Of a DNA stretch of 64,000 nt, positions 10,331-21,799 are shown piece by piece. The stretch comes from Trichosphaerium sp. ATCC 40318 (Eukaryota; Discosea; Flabellinia; Trichosidae), in the NCBI GenBank assembly GCA_038496445.1, contig JALMLS010000376.1, forward strand, positions 620,001 through 684,000. The letters are read 5' to 3'. A program made the position numbers and the translations under genes. The notes below the pieces were generated by a model. It was given only the letters and a program-made list of their open reading frames with translations, had not been told where the DNA came from and made no database searches. The first letter of the stretch is position 1; each line of letters opens with the position of its first letter.

Positions 10331-12967
10331 ATGTCTGCGTCTCCTTCTCTTCTAACGTTTGGAGAGGCTATGTTACGGTACCTATACCATTCTTGAGTAT
10401 TGTAACTTACTAATTTGTAGCTTTGCGCCTATTACAGAAGGCGATATAGACACTGCGTCAACAGCACCTTCTGCATACGCCGAATTTATGAGAACAGTAA
10501 GTAAACCCAAAAAGAAGCGACGTTTCGTAATAACACGTGATAGGTTGGTGGTGATGAACTAAATGTTGCTATTGATATTAAGAAGCTAGGTGTTGATGCT
10601 AAATGGGTTTCCACATTGCCTACAGGTCAGTTTGGATCTTTTTAAGCTACTTTGTATTCTTTGGCTTCACAGCCATCTAATGCCTTTTAGGGCCGCTTGG
10701 AAAGGTTGTATTAGATTGTGCGCGTACCGTTGGGGTAGATATGGACCATGTCGAGCTCGTAGAGAATGCTAGCATTGGTACATTCTTTGTGCTTCCGAAA
10801 AAAGCCACCGTTCACTACCAGCGCTCTCACAGCGCATGGGCGCTTCAGTCTAAGGATTGTTACGACTGGAAAGCAATTTACGAATCCCTTGATACCTCTA
10901 AACTTTGGCTTCATACTACAGGTATAACGCCAATGACCGGAGATATACCAGCGGCGAACTGGAAAGCAGCATTGAGTAAGTCTACCACAAAACTATTTAC
11001 ATTTCTAACAAAACCACTTTACAGACGCTGCTATTGATAACAATGTACCTATAACAATGGACTTTAATCACAGAGTTCAATTGGGAACAGTAGAGAAGCT
11101 ATGGGACCTAACCAAACCATTTTGCAGTAAGATGCATACACTCATTCTATCCGTCAGATCACTCAAGTATTCAACCAAAAAAACTAAGTTGTCGACGTCT
11201 TTCTCACTTCTTACTTGTAGGGATGTTGCTGCTATTGAGAAATTAGAAATACCTAAGGAGGGAACAGATATTGATAGTCTTAGTTGGATTAAACTCATGG
11301 CAGATCTCCACAGTAAGGTCAGTTGCTTTTTTTCCTTTCACAAACGTTGAGTTAAAGATTTGCAAATTTTAGCTTAATGGATGTCGTATTGCTTGCTGTT
11401 TTAAGATAAGTACGTTGTAGCTAGTATAACAAATCCTTGGTCTGATGTGTAAAATAGGATACCCTGATCAGTCTCAGAAGCGTTGGAGTGTGGTGATTAA
11501 CGAAAACGGAACATACAGGTATTTCGAACTATTTATTTCCAGAACTGATTGTCTTCCACGTTTAGTACAATGTATTACTATGTAATGCATACACCAAAGG
11601 ATGAATGTGGCGGTGGAAGTGCATGGGCAGCAGGGTATATTGATGCTCATATGAGTGGCCTTAACGGCAAAGAAGCTTTAAGGTACCCAGAAAAGCGCTA
11701 GTTAATGAAGAGCTAAACATTGTTTTTTTTGCTGTCAGACGTGGTGACTTGTGGGCTGCATTGTGTCAAGGTATTTTGCCAAGCTTCGTTGTACATGTAT
11801 GCTAATTTTTTTTCGCAAAAGAATCACGTGGAGATCATGCAACAGGAAACAGAGATCTTTTAGATAAATATGAGAAAGGAAATGAAGGCAAGACTGTAAC
11901 TATTGGCAGTACGAAAGATAGATTGCAAGAAGCTCTTGAAATGCTTGGTAAAGCTAAAGTTATCGCTATCATACGTGCGAAGAACAGTGAACTTGCTGTA
12001 TCTAGAGGTACGTACACGAAACTGTAAAAAAAGTCTCATTTGTTTGTTTAACAAAAAGGCATCGAGCTCGTTTCTATGGGCTGTAAAGTACTAGAGATAA
12101 CGATGGATACTCCAAACGTTTTTACTGTTTTAAAAAACCTAACAGAAGCAATATCTCCTGAAAAGTGTATGATTGGCGTTGGCACAGGTACGCAACGAAA
12201 AGTCAAGTGACAAACAATAATTTTATCTATAACAATTTACAGCAAATGATGTTGACCATCACTATCCACATGAGGTTAAACTAAACTCTAATTATTTTTA
12301 CAGTCGAAGATGTGTCCCCATCTCTAATGGATAAACTTCAAAAAACAGGAATTCGGTTTGCATTGTATGTGCTTTACTTCAAATTAAAAAGTTGGTGCGC
12401 TAAATATCTATTTCTTAAAGATCTCCTGTAAACCCTCCTGGATTTGTCGAAGCGTGTCACTCACGTGGTATACTTGCTGTACCAGCAGGTTTTACACCAC
12501 AAGAACTATGGGATGCCCAGCAACAAGGAGCAATGGCAGTCAAGCTGTTCCCAGCACAATTATCAAATCCTTCTACACTTAAAGTACGTACTACAAAACA
12601 ACTTGACAGTCAAAAATTTCTTAATCCCTGTTAGGCAATTAAAGGTATCGGTACTTTGGGCAACTTGAACGTTATCCCATCAGGAGGTATTACACCTGAA
12701 AATGCCGAAGAATGGCTTAAGAATGGTGCTATCGCTGTAGGAATGGGATCGAGGCTAACTGGCGGTGGTACTACAAAAGTCTTTTTTTTTTTGTTTTTTG
12801 TCAGGCTTTTTGACAATCACAGTACAGTGTTAACATAATTTATCTTACCTATACATTTTCTAGATATTAAATTACCACCTGGTGACCCAGGACTTGAAAA
12901 AGCTTCATCAGACTGGAAGAATAATGGATCGAAAAAGGCTTTAGAGTGCTTGTCAAAATTTTGCTAA
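10331..12967 (+). CDS. Bifunctional 2-keto-3-deoxygluconate kinase / KDPG aldolase
   Basis: The N-terminal half is a PfkB-family sugar kinase: MSASPSLLTFGEAMLR, VGGDELNVAIDIKKLG, and the signature HTPKDECGGGSAWAAGYIDA. Here the DxxGAGD-type phosphate loop is replaced by ECGGGSAWAAG, as in KDG kinases. The C-terminal half from about 11900 is KDPG/KHG aldolase: AKVIAIIRAKNSELAVSRG, VLEITMDTPN, GIRFALSPVNPPGFVEACHSRG and the Schiff-base lysine segment GAMAVKLFPAQ, then VIPSGGITPENAEEWL. Together they would phosphorylate KDG and cleave KDPG to pyruvate plus glyceraldehyde-3-phosphate, consecutive Entner-Doudoroff-type steps. There are about 13 exons. The join near 11127-11220 is uncertain because the reading frame stays open through the putative intron. 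Confidence 0.9.
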
Positions 12968-13235
12968 AGAAAAACAATTGCATCAGGAAGAAACTGTGAA
13001 CAAGTTTCGTTGGATAAAAATTAGAATAAACTGCTGGTTGTTCAATAGTTCCTTTGTCAATAAACACATACTTGAAATTAGCTAAACCATGTCACCTCGA
13101 AATACCAAAAACTGATACCCAAAGTATTGAGTTTCAAGGACCACGTGTGTGGGTGTAAGAAAGGATCTAATTTAGTCGAAATAACAAAGAACACGTGATG
13201 TTGGTTCGTCCTAAGAGGACTCAGCAAATTTTTAT

Positions 13236-13782
13236 TTAAGCTTTACAATTACTGCAAGCAGGGTCACAGCAAGAACCACAGCAAGGTGGATAACCTTGAA
13301 CGACTTTCTGTTCAATCTCTTTTCTGAATGCGTTACATCCTCCACAGAATGGGTCGCATGTTTCACAAGGGTTTGGGCTGTTACAGCACGAAGGATATCC
13401 TCCAACAACTTCTAGATAATCTTTTTGATTCCAAAAAGTTTTTCTCCAATCTTCACGAAAGTTTTGGCATCCATTACAAAATGGGTCACATGTTTCGCAG
13501 TCATTTGGTTGTCCACAACAAGGTGGGTACCCTCCTACCTTTTTTGGCTTAATACCAATCACGTGAGGGTTTATTGACGCTTAAAATTAGATTAGAAACG
13601 GAAAGTAAATTTTTTTGTAATTTTATTTCAAATTAGCCCTTCGGACGTTGTTGTAAGCAGTTTTCTGTACCGCCTGCGCTTTTTTTTTAAAAGGCAAATT
13701 AAGCACTAAAAGCTAATACAATTGTAATGTACGTACCTGCAAGAGCGATGAAAAGTAAAACGAATGTGACAATGCGAAGCAT
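13236..13782 (-). CDS. Secreted 18-cysteine repeat protein
   Basis: Exon 1 (13782-13737) encodes a signal peptide, MLRIVTFVLLFIALA. A 157-bp intron ending TTTTAAG joins it in frame to exon 2 (13579-13236), giving ASINPHVIGIKPKK and then three cysteine modules. The modules share the pattern GYPxCCxxPNxCETCDPFCxGC, with linkers NFREDW and AFRKEI. The third is shorter (GYPPCCGSCCDPACSNCKA) and ends the protein. Each module holds six cysteines, 18 in total, in a product of about 129 residues. No known family was recognised. It could be a disulfide-rich secreted or surface protein or a metal binder. A middle exon near 13680-13645 is possible but every tested join meets a stop. Confidence 0.7.
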
Positions 13783-13984
13783 GTGCGTTTAGTTATCAAT
13801 AAAATTTCGTTGGTTGGCTTTTGTTGACTTTTTTTTGGGTACGAATTCGTATTTTCAAACGAGAATCCAGGCAAGTTTTCTGGTCTCAGTTTTTAGTGCA
13901 ATTTTTGGAGGTTGTTGTCCTTAGGAAATCAATTATAAGGCCTGTTATTGTGAAAATTGTTTATTTTTTTGTTGTTTTTCGTGT

Positions 13985-15243
13985 TTATACCTTCGTACTT
14001 GCATGAATCACTTGTCCATTGTTTTTTCTTTTCACAAAACGGTAAGGATAAACACGCTTGCGCCATGAAGGTATACTTAACGTTAACAATAGTATCACAA
14101 AGGCAATAAGAACAACCAGTCCGCTTACAACAACTACAGGGATTATTGGAAAATCTGAGGTGCTTGATTGAGCTGCACATGATGAAGAAAACAAGATGAC
14201 CAACTTTCCATTTGCTATTCAAAAGTAAGAGCAAGAATTAAAGGTGTAACTACTTTCTTTGCAACAAAAACAACTTACTTTGAACTAAACATGCACCAGG
14301 TGTATCTGATATTGATATGTTGCCATTGTCGATCACGCAGTCTTCTCGGAAGTTAATCAAAGTAAACGAATCTGTTTTTTCAACTGCAGTTGTGTCAATG
14401 ACTACATTCTTGTTGAAAATAGGACATCCTCCTATTGAGATTGAAGAGTTTGAATTAACGGAAATGACAGTATTCTCCAAAAACAGAACATTCCCTAAAT
14501 CATTCATCAATACATTACCAACATCTGAAGTGACTTGTACCAGGTGTACTGTAACTTGTTCCAACAGAAAAAATTCCATCAATTTCGACAACTTCATCAG
14601 CTGCTGTTATTGCTGTTGTTGACGAATGTGCTGTGCTATTGATACATGAAACTTGTATTTGGGTTCTATCATAACAACCAATGTCACGCAAACCTATACA
14701 GCAAGTTGAACAACTACAAACCAATTAACTAAATTATACCTTCACTGCTAATCTGAATACATCCGAGCTCTTTTTCAAAGGGAGACGAAATAGAAAAGTA
14801 TTCGTTTAGAAAAAATGAAACGTTTCCTCTAGCATCAATTTGAAACAAGTCAGTCGCTAAAATGCTTTTTCCGCTAGATTTCCATCTGTATGATGCCAAG
14901 ATGTCCTTGCAACGGTCACAAAACTCATTAGCATCTTGGCAAGGGTTACAAACGAATGTTGTGAAACTTGTGGATGAGACAAAGTGTGCGTTTAGCCAGA
15001 GGCTGTCACCTCCCAACGACTGACTCATGCTCTTCCACTTGTCAAAATCGGCTTTGTTGAGGATTTCTGGAAGCATTTGGCCTCTTCAAAAACAAAATTA
15101 GAGATAAATTGACACACTGAAAGAAATATCACGTGCTTGTTTGTACAGTAGCTAGCAGCGGCAGTAAAATTTGCTACTCTCATACATGATATGTAACTCG
15201 AGAAAATGAGTAATAGAGAAAGCGAACCAAGTATACTAAACAT
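13985..15243 (-). CDS. C-type-lectin-like type I membrane protein
   Basis: It begins with a signal peptide (MFSILGSLSLLLIFSSYISC). Next comes a CTLD-like segment: VANFTAAASYCTNK, LPEILNKADFDKWKSM, SLWLNAH, YRWKSSG, and ELGCIQISSEG followed by the spaced cysteines of a CTLD end (IGCYDRTQIQVSC). Then there is a Ser/Asn/Val-rich beta-type region (VNSNSSISIGGCPIFNKNVV). A single transmembrane helix (PIIPVVVVSGLVVLIAFVIL) precedes a short basic tail. The gene at 31650 has the same order and a related middle region, so the two form a family. A surface role in binding carbohydrate or prey is an inference. Several exons; internal joins are approximate. A plus-strand overlap at 14317-14622 is a shadow. 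Confidence 0.72.
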
Positions 15244-16635
15244 AACAGGTTCTTTTAGTTGTATGACTTAGTTTGGGTTTAGGACGAGTTGTAGCAGGTA
15301 CCAGGTAAGGAGAATTATGTTTTTAATATTCTTAGTACACAAAGGAAGTTCATTATCTATAAGAGATTCACATTATATTTTGGAGCTTACAAACGGCTTT
15401 TGTAGCATAAATCATTAGAAGTTTCGAGATTGGTCTAATAAAGTTGATAAAAATTGGATCTTTTTTGGGAAGGGTTCATGTCTTGTCTCAGGATTCATAG
15501 TTTGCCGTTGCGAAAACAACTAATACGTGTTCCAAACATTTTATTACTACACGTGGTAATTGTAGTGTACAGTCCACCGAAAATGTATTTTTACCTATGA
15601 AGGAGGCTCTTCCTCAAGAGCTAGAAGCTAGAAATTGGAGAAGCAAAAATAGTGTTAATTTGTCGACTTCGACTACTCAAATTATTGTTATAGCAGATTA
15701 ATACTGCTGAGTACGACTAACACCAGTTAAAAAGGCGAGTTGTGGCACAGAAAAACAAAACAAGAAAATATTTTCCAGAAATGCTAGGGTTTTATTTATC
15801 ACGTTGACACGACATACACTGGTGAAGACAGACATTACAAAAACACAGTTTTTTTTTGAATTTATTCACACGTGATAAAACGTGATAAAAAATTCTGTTG
15901 TAAGTAATAACTTTGCCTCCCATCCCAAAGTAATGTAAGTTGAGTCAACAATCAATCGAGCGAGTAGGGTAACGGAGGATTTAAACAAGATGTGTGGTAA
16001 GGGCTAACTAATTTTCGACACAAAAGTTGCTAATATCTCGCGCTCTCACGGCTATCCCGATGACTCTCGGATCATTAATTGAATATCTTCACGGTACAGT
16101 CGGACTGACATCACCAGTCTCAACCCCTCTCTAATGCTGAACAACAAACTCGCAAGCAAATATTTGTACCTGAACTCTAGGTCTTCAAGTTAGTGCGACT
16201 AAGCGCCCATTAACCATATTCGAACGAGTCAACACCAAGTGGGTATTTAGTGGGTAGCACTACCTAAAAAGGAAGGTGTTCCGAGGAATACAAGTGTAAT
16301 ACAGGTTGACTTTCACAATTTATTTTCTTTCAGTAACAACAGCCACAGTGACAAGCACAATATAAAGCACAGTCACTCAGTATGATATGTCCTACTGCAC
16401 CAGATAACTGTACCATCTGCGGATGCGCTCATTAGTACCCTGTGAATCGCTTCCCTGGTATGACGAGGTACTGTCTCGGTCAATGGCTGAGTGTTTCCAC
16501 TAGCAAGTCCTGTTAATGCCCGCAAAAAGCGCAAAGAAGAAAAGCTTGTGAAACCAGTATTTTGTGTCACGTGGTTTGAAAAAAAGTTGATTGTTAGTTA
16601 AGTCATAATTCGTGAACTCTGTGAGCATTAAAACC
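15244..16635. other. 1.4-kb region with no recognised gene
   Basis: No convincing spliced or unspliced reading frame was found on either strand. About 15990-16330 looks less AT-rich than typical spacers here and has no long frame, so a structured RNA is possible, but I could not match it to tRNA, 5S, U1-U6, SRP or RNase P RNA. A 65-codon minus-strand frame at 16570-16373 lacks an ATG and any family resemblance. Direct repeats of ACACGTGATAAA occur near 15868-15889. Confidence 0.45.
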
Positions 16636-17296
16636 ATGAACATACAAAGCCTTGTGTACCCAGCTATCGTAACAACAGCGTCACTCCTTCAATACGTTAG
16701 CACCAGCCTAGTTATAGGAAAACTGAGACGTAAAACACCATTAGTACTATAGACTTATTGTAGCTCATTTTACGCTTTAGATAAGTATGACATTAACCAC
16801 CAAAGGTAACTGGTAACGAAGAGTTCGATCGCGCGTTTAGAGTACAGCAGGTACTACTTTTTGTCTTAACGTTAACCGGCGTGTCAATTCTTCTTGTAGA
16901 ATACATTGGAGTGGTTAGCACTATTCCTACCATCCCTATGGCTCAACGCTGTATTTGTACATCCTTACCTCGCCACCGCTGCAGGCGCGGTCTACGTCCT
17001 CGGTAGGCTACAGTTTTCCAATGAGCTCACTAACATTGATTTACAAGGACGTCACTGGTACGCTCAAGGGTACATGGAAGACCCTGAGAAACGTATTCCG
17101 GGCTTCAAAGTGTCCATTTTTGCTATGCGAGTACGTCAACGCGAAAACTTTGCGTAAAGGTTATTGTTTGTAGGTATTGTTTTATTCATGTTTCGCTGGA
17201 TTGGGTGTTCGTGCTGTATTACCATGGCTTCCAGCTGAAACAGCAAAATACTTGCAATCGTTGATTGCAACATCTGGCATTAAAATTGAACTATAA
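16636..17296 (+). CDS. MAPEG family membrane protein
   Basis: Four exons (16636-16743, 16806-16850, 16900-17130, 17174-17296) join in phase 0. The 158-residue product has the MAPEG layout: an N-terminal helix (SLVYPAIVTTASLLQYVSTS), the loop RRKTPLVTGNEEFDRAFRVQQ-NTLEWLALFLPSLWLNA with the conserved R-x-x-Q-N-x-x-E core, then three more hydrophobic segments. MAPEG proteins are membrane glutathione transferases/peroxidases or relatives of microsomal GST3; the exact activity cannot be read. The intron with donor GTACTA is needed. Using the nearby GTAAAA donor instead creates a false frameshift. Confidence 0.9.
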
Positions 17297-17441
17297 ACAG
17301 GTAGAAGCACGTGATTGAAGGCTAAAAATAAACCATTTTCAAAACCAATTAAATAAGTTGGATACTATGAAATGTAAATACGTGATGAAGTTAGAAATAT
17401 TGTATTTTACTGACAACTACAACAGTTTCATTGATGTATCT

Positions 17442-18368
17442 CTATAAGGTAATCTTAGTGCCAATAGCCTTTAAGAAAGCTGCCATCCATTTTGGATGAC
17501 CGGGCCATGCACAACCAGTGATTAACTACAACAACAATTAACGAAAGATTTAGTTGGTATTGTTCACGAAATAAACAAAATTGTCTAGAACGATCATATT
17601 ACCTTTCCATCATCGGATACACAAACTCCATCAACAGAGCAAGGAGTCCATTTTGCTCCTGCTATTTTCATATCAGGTTCAAGTGCTGGATAAGCTACAT
17701 AATATAGTGAGTTGGAATTATCTCGGATTTTTATCGTTTACCTGTCACTTTTTTGTCTTTGATGATTCCAGCTGCTGCTAGTACTTGAGGACCATGACAT
17801 ATAGCTGCAATAACCTAAAAAGCGATTGTTAAAGGTACGACTGGCAATTTTTGATACGAACCTTGCCAGCAGCTGCAAACTCCTTGGTAAGTGAGATCAC
17901 TTTGGCCTGTGGTGTAAGTTAGCGTTACAGTAATAGTGGCATAGCAAGTACGTTATTCCTGATGTGTTCAGGGGCTCTACCACCCGGGATAACCAAGGCG
18001 TCAAAATCTGCTGATTTTATTGACTCCCAGTCGCCAGTAATGCCAAAAAAGTGACCAATCTAATAATAAATGAGTACATTCAACAGTTGGGTTTAAAAAC
18101 GTGGTGTATGAATTCACTCTTCGACCCCTCTTGTACCTTTTCGTTGTACGTTTGTTCGCCAGGAAGGAAGTCATGAACAGCTGTTATTACTTTCTCTCCT
18201 TTTTTCTTATCAGGAGCAGCTACAGTAACAGAGTGTCCTACCTGCGCGTAATAGTTAGACAAGTAAGCGTTTTAAGAATAAACGTACGCATTCAAGTAGT
18301 TGTAGAGGCACCATTGCTTCGTAGTCTTCTACATAGTCTCCTACTATCATCAAAATACGTTTTGCCAT
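17442..18368 (-). CDS. DJ-1/PfpI family protein
   Basis: The start MAKRILMIVGDYVEDYEAMVPLQ is typical of the PfpI branch, with the conserved acidic residue at the nucleophile-adjacent site (D/E of YVEDYE). The nucleophile elbow is clear: VIAAICHGPQVLAAAGI, a Cys-His pair. The C-terminus is TGCAWPGHPKWMAAFLKAIG. GHSVTVAAPDKKKGEK and DFDALVIPGGRAPEHIR are also family-typical. Members act as protein/nucleotide deglycases or glyoxalases, or as stress proteins; a specific reaction is not assignable. About seven exons; stop TAG at 17444-17442. It converges on the MAPEG gene, 145 bp away. Confidence 0.92.
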
Positions 18369-18639
18369 GTTAAGAGTTGTTGTAATGGTATTATAAGTTT
18401 GTTATAATTATAACATTTGCAGAGACAAGTTTTATGAAATTTATTCAAAATGAGTTAGCTAAAAAAAACCACTTGGTTTTCATTCCGGAATTAGACTTTT
18501 GGTTTACGGTTTTATACTTAAAAAAGCAATTACTTCAGTTAGCTAATTGTTTTGAATAAAGTTGACACAAAGAAACCATTAACTTGATACGTGAGATTGC
18601 AACAAAAACAAGGAATAAAATGTTCTTTAATATTTTTCG

Positions 18640-20376
18640 TTAATCCTTCTTTTTATGGTCTTCAGTCTTTTGTCGCTTAAGATATTCTGCGTATAGATAC
18701 ATAAACGAACCACAGAATACAATACAACTTCCTAACCAATGGAAATTTCCAAACCGATTTTTAAAAACGAGAATGCTAAACACCTAAAATAACTTTAATA
18801 AAAAAAACTTAAAAGAGCGAGCATACAAGACTTAAAAACTTTCGTATCGTGGTAACAAAAGTGCAATGAAGAGCCCCCAACCTTGCTATACACACGTTAG
18901 CGTATAAATATTGCATTAAAAGAGCGTACCTGTCACATTATGTACACCTTTTAAGCAAATAAATCTAGCTGTCAAAAAAAATAATCAAAACATTTTCAAA
19001 TTGAAGAAAAAAAGTTCATAGGATACTGCGTCAACAAATTCATTATCAAGTAAACCCAAACCCTTGGTATAGCTATTCCATAATTCATGAGAAAATCCAA
19101 TGGTGGCGACTGCGTCCATACACCAACATGGTTAACAAGATCAAAAGCGATCATGCTGAACATTGGTAAAGGCAACAAGTGACTATAAAACAGTCCTAAA
19201 AAAGCCAGGTCATTAGAAAAACAACCAATTCCTTTGACAGTACCTTCATCTGGAGAGTTATTATAAGTCTTATACGTGACGCCTTGCAAATGACCGAGAA
19301 TAGATAGACATATAAGTACGCTAGCAAGCATGCTAGCGCCTATACTCCAGGTAAAAAGAGTTGCGCTTTCCCAGGGTAGTTCTTTGTTTTGCTTCAAAAA
19401 AGTCAGACTAAGTTTAAACGATTTAACGTTTGTTCACTCTTACCAAGTCTACTACTTTAGGAATATCATCGCAGCACTCAGATATATTTTGTCTAACTTG
19501 AACTTCTGCAGTTGTAAGTGTAATAACGCCAACAGTAACAGCTATAACAGCGAGCATGTTCATGAATGAATATCTAAACAAATATGTAAGTTTGAAAATG
19601 CTTTGAATCTTTCTTTAACGCACTTCTTTCCAAAGATAAACCTTCCAACCAAGTATGATACTAAGAGTGATGCAGATCGAAAGACTGTATTGAAAGGTTG
19701 TGATACTCCAAAATCAAAAGACTAAATGATGAGTCAGCATAAAACAATCAATTGCAAATGTCTAGCTACTTTTCGAGTCATGTACCTTATTATTTAAAAC
19801 GGACACAAGAAAGAACAATGTTGTATGTTTAAAATACTCTGTAAGTGGTGCTTTATGCTTCAACGTTGGCAAACCCTACAAGCGTTAATGTGTGAATTCC
19901 AGTGTACTATGATTAAAAATCTTCCATCACGTGATACTCTTTGAGTTTTTGTGTTAAAAATACACTTGCGTACCCATGAACTGATACCCACAAAACCTGG
20001 AGATGCAATAATAGCAACAAAAGCGAATTGAAGAAAAGTCAGCAGCGGACCAGCGCCAGAGTCATCTCTAAACACGTTTTAGCGGATTTACATTCACAAT
20101 ATTTAAGGTGGAGTTTTTGGGCGTGAAACTGATGATAAAAGATAAAGTTATGCGTAAGAAATGTATTTGAAGCATTCAGATGAGTTTTTTAATGTAATAC
20201 CTGACCATTAACTCCAAAAATATGTTATTTAAGAAGCAGCCGCCCAATATCATTACAATATACACTACAGTAGGTATTTTGTTCGAAAGTGAGCTGTTTT
20301 GACGTTTAATGTCATCTTTAGCGCCTTTGTTGACATTGGGTGCGCTGGATGTCTTTTTTACACTTGAGGCACTCAT
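18640..20376 (-). CDS. SLC35B4: Nucleotide-sugar transporter SLC35B4/YEA4-like
   Basis: The N-terminal cytosolic segment MSASSVKKTSSAPNVNKG is followed by about ten hydrophobic segments: IPTVVYIVMILGGCFLNNIF, LLTFLQFAFVAIIA, LVGRFIFGKKYSFMNM, LAVIAVTVGVITLTTAEVQ and others. The motif KxPLxEYFKHTTLFF-SVLNN (KHKAPLTEYFK) and the C-terminal HWLGSCIVFCGSFMYLYAE match the SLC35B family, whose members import UDP-GlcNAc/UDP-xylose into ER or Golgi. The tail is lysine-rich (HKKKD), like an ER retrieval signal; this is an inference. The gene starts 57 bp after the SURF1 stop on the same strand. Confidence 0.88.
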
Positions 20377-20432
20377 TATAAGGTGCTTTAGCACCAATTC
20401 AAGGTTTTTTTTTGACTTAAAGTTCACGTCAC

Positions 20433-21730
20433 TTAACGTTTTAATTTTTTCGCCGCTTGTTTCCGTTTAAACTCCCTCACGTGATACCTCTGTATAGATA
20501 AATTCTTTGCAGCCTCACTGAGGCCCTTATTCCTTTGCATATATATGATAACAGCCAGCATAGAGATTGAACAACCAAGCCATGTCATTGCGTATCCCAT
20601 GTGATTATTACTTAACTTAGGGTTAACCACGCCGCCTTCTGGCCATCCGCCGGGGTTTGAAGGTTCTTGGAGAGGTAGATAAGATAAAGGAACAAAATGC
20701 ATATGACTGCATACCTGCGAGAACCTCTAAGTACAGCTCTTCTGACTTGGCATATCTTGCAAGCTCTGGCATATTCCTCCAGTACCATTCGTTCTCTGCA
20801 ATGTTGTTGTTTGGCTGATACCACGTTGGAGGAATAAACGAGTCCTATGGAGATGGTTAAAGGATCAAAATATGAGGTAGTATAACGGAGCATACCCACG
20901 TGTTGGCACGAAGCCAAGCATATTGTGTAACCTCTCCTTTAAGCTTAATACAGGTTAGTGTTGGTTAAGATAGTGTTTCCGTACTTGTCCCTTCAGTCTA
21001 GTACTTGGATCCTTCTTTTCTTTTGGAACAAATCCTCTATTCATCAAAACAGTCTTGCTACAATGTCATTTGTTAAAATTGCAATGTGTCAAAAAAATGA
21101 ATGCCAAAAAGCTTTTTCATCTCTCGTATAGGTACCCTTGAGTCGTTGTGAATGGTGTCACTATAAAATAGCCTACATGTAGAATGTCATTATCGTGTTT
21201 TTTACTTTCTACTTGGTGATTGTTTACCGTTTTCTGATTGCCAAATTCGTGGACCAAAATAAAATTCTTTGTCATGGTGGTATGTCCCTGTAAGCTTATA
21301 TTTCGCAAATTGAAGCGAGTCAGCGTCTTCACCACTTGTAAGATTGTCAGCGAGGGAGGGAGACTTAAATAAAGAGTGCTTGTGGCGTAAAGTACCTTAT
21401 ATTCTCTGGAAATGGCTCGGGAGTGCGATTAAACTTCCTTTCGTACTCGTCAAGTAAACCAAGTTTCCATTGTAGTCTGTATAGCTGCCATACGCATAAT
21501 CCAGTAGATATAGTAGGTAGAAGCCAAACGCCAAGTGGCACTTCACGAAAATTGAAGTAAGGACTAAACTTACGTTTTAGCCAATTAAATTAGCTATAAG
21601 CATATCCATACGCTTTAGTTTTAGTGGCTGCTGTGCACAGGTGTCGTAATAGCCTCTGTGACGAAAACCCTTGGTAACGCGTGTACGAGAAGTAATTTGT
21701 ACTACCAGGCAGTGGCGAGCGACGGTGCAT
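20433..21730 (-). CDS. SURF1: SURF1 cytochrome c oxidase assembly factor
   Basis: The Arg/Ser-rich N-terminus (MHRRSPLPGSTNYFSYTRYQ) looks like a mitochondrial presequence. It is followed by the first membrane segment, PLGVWLLPTISTGLCVWQL-YRLQWKLGLLDEYE, typical of SURF1. Conserved middle parts are FAKYKLTGTYHHDKEFYFGPR, FIVTPF, VLMNRGFVPKEKKDP, and near the end NNHMGYAMTWLGCSISMLAV, the second membrane helix. The tail RKQAAKKLKR is basic. SURF1 helps insert heme a into COX1 in the inner mitochondrial membrane. The first intron runs from GTATGG to TTTAG and joins TKA to PYFNFRE. It is divergent from FRA10AC1, with only 69 bp between the starts. Confidence 0.93.
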
Positions 21731-21799
21731 TCTGGGGACGTATTTTGAAACCTCACTTAGCTTAAAAAATGTTGATCAAGTTACACAACTGCTTTCGCA

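Noticed and set aside
13645-13690. A separate mini-exon or 28-residue secreted peptide after the signal exon.
   Set aside because: Direct splicing of the signal exon to the cysteine repeats gives one long protein in frame and is simpler; the other joins soon hit a stop.
16373-16570. 65-codon minus-strand frame as a small gene.
   Set aside because: It begins with GTG, lacks an ATG, splice support and any family feature.
16730-16810. Apparent one-base frameshift in the MAPEG gene.
   Set aside because: It disappears when the intron is read from GTACTA at 16744 to CAAAG at 16805; all four exons then join in phase 0.
21600-21690. A U12-type AT-AC intron in SURF1 (ATATGCTT near a TCCTTAC).
   Set aside because: An ordinary GTATGG...TTTAG intron gives the conserved SURF1 frame.
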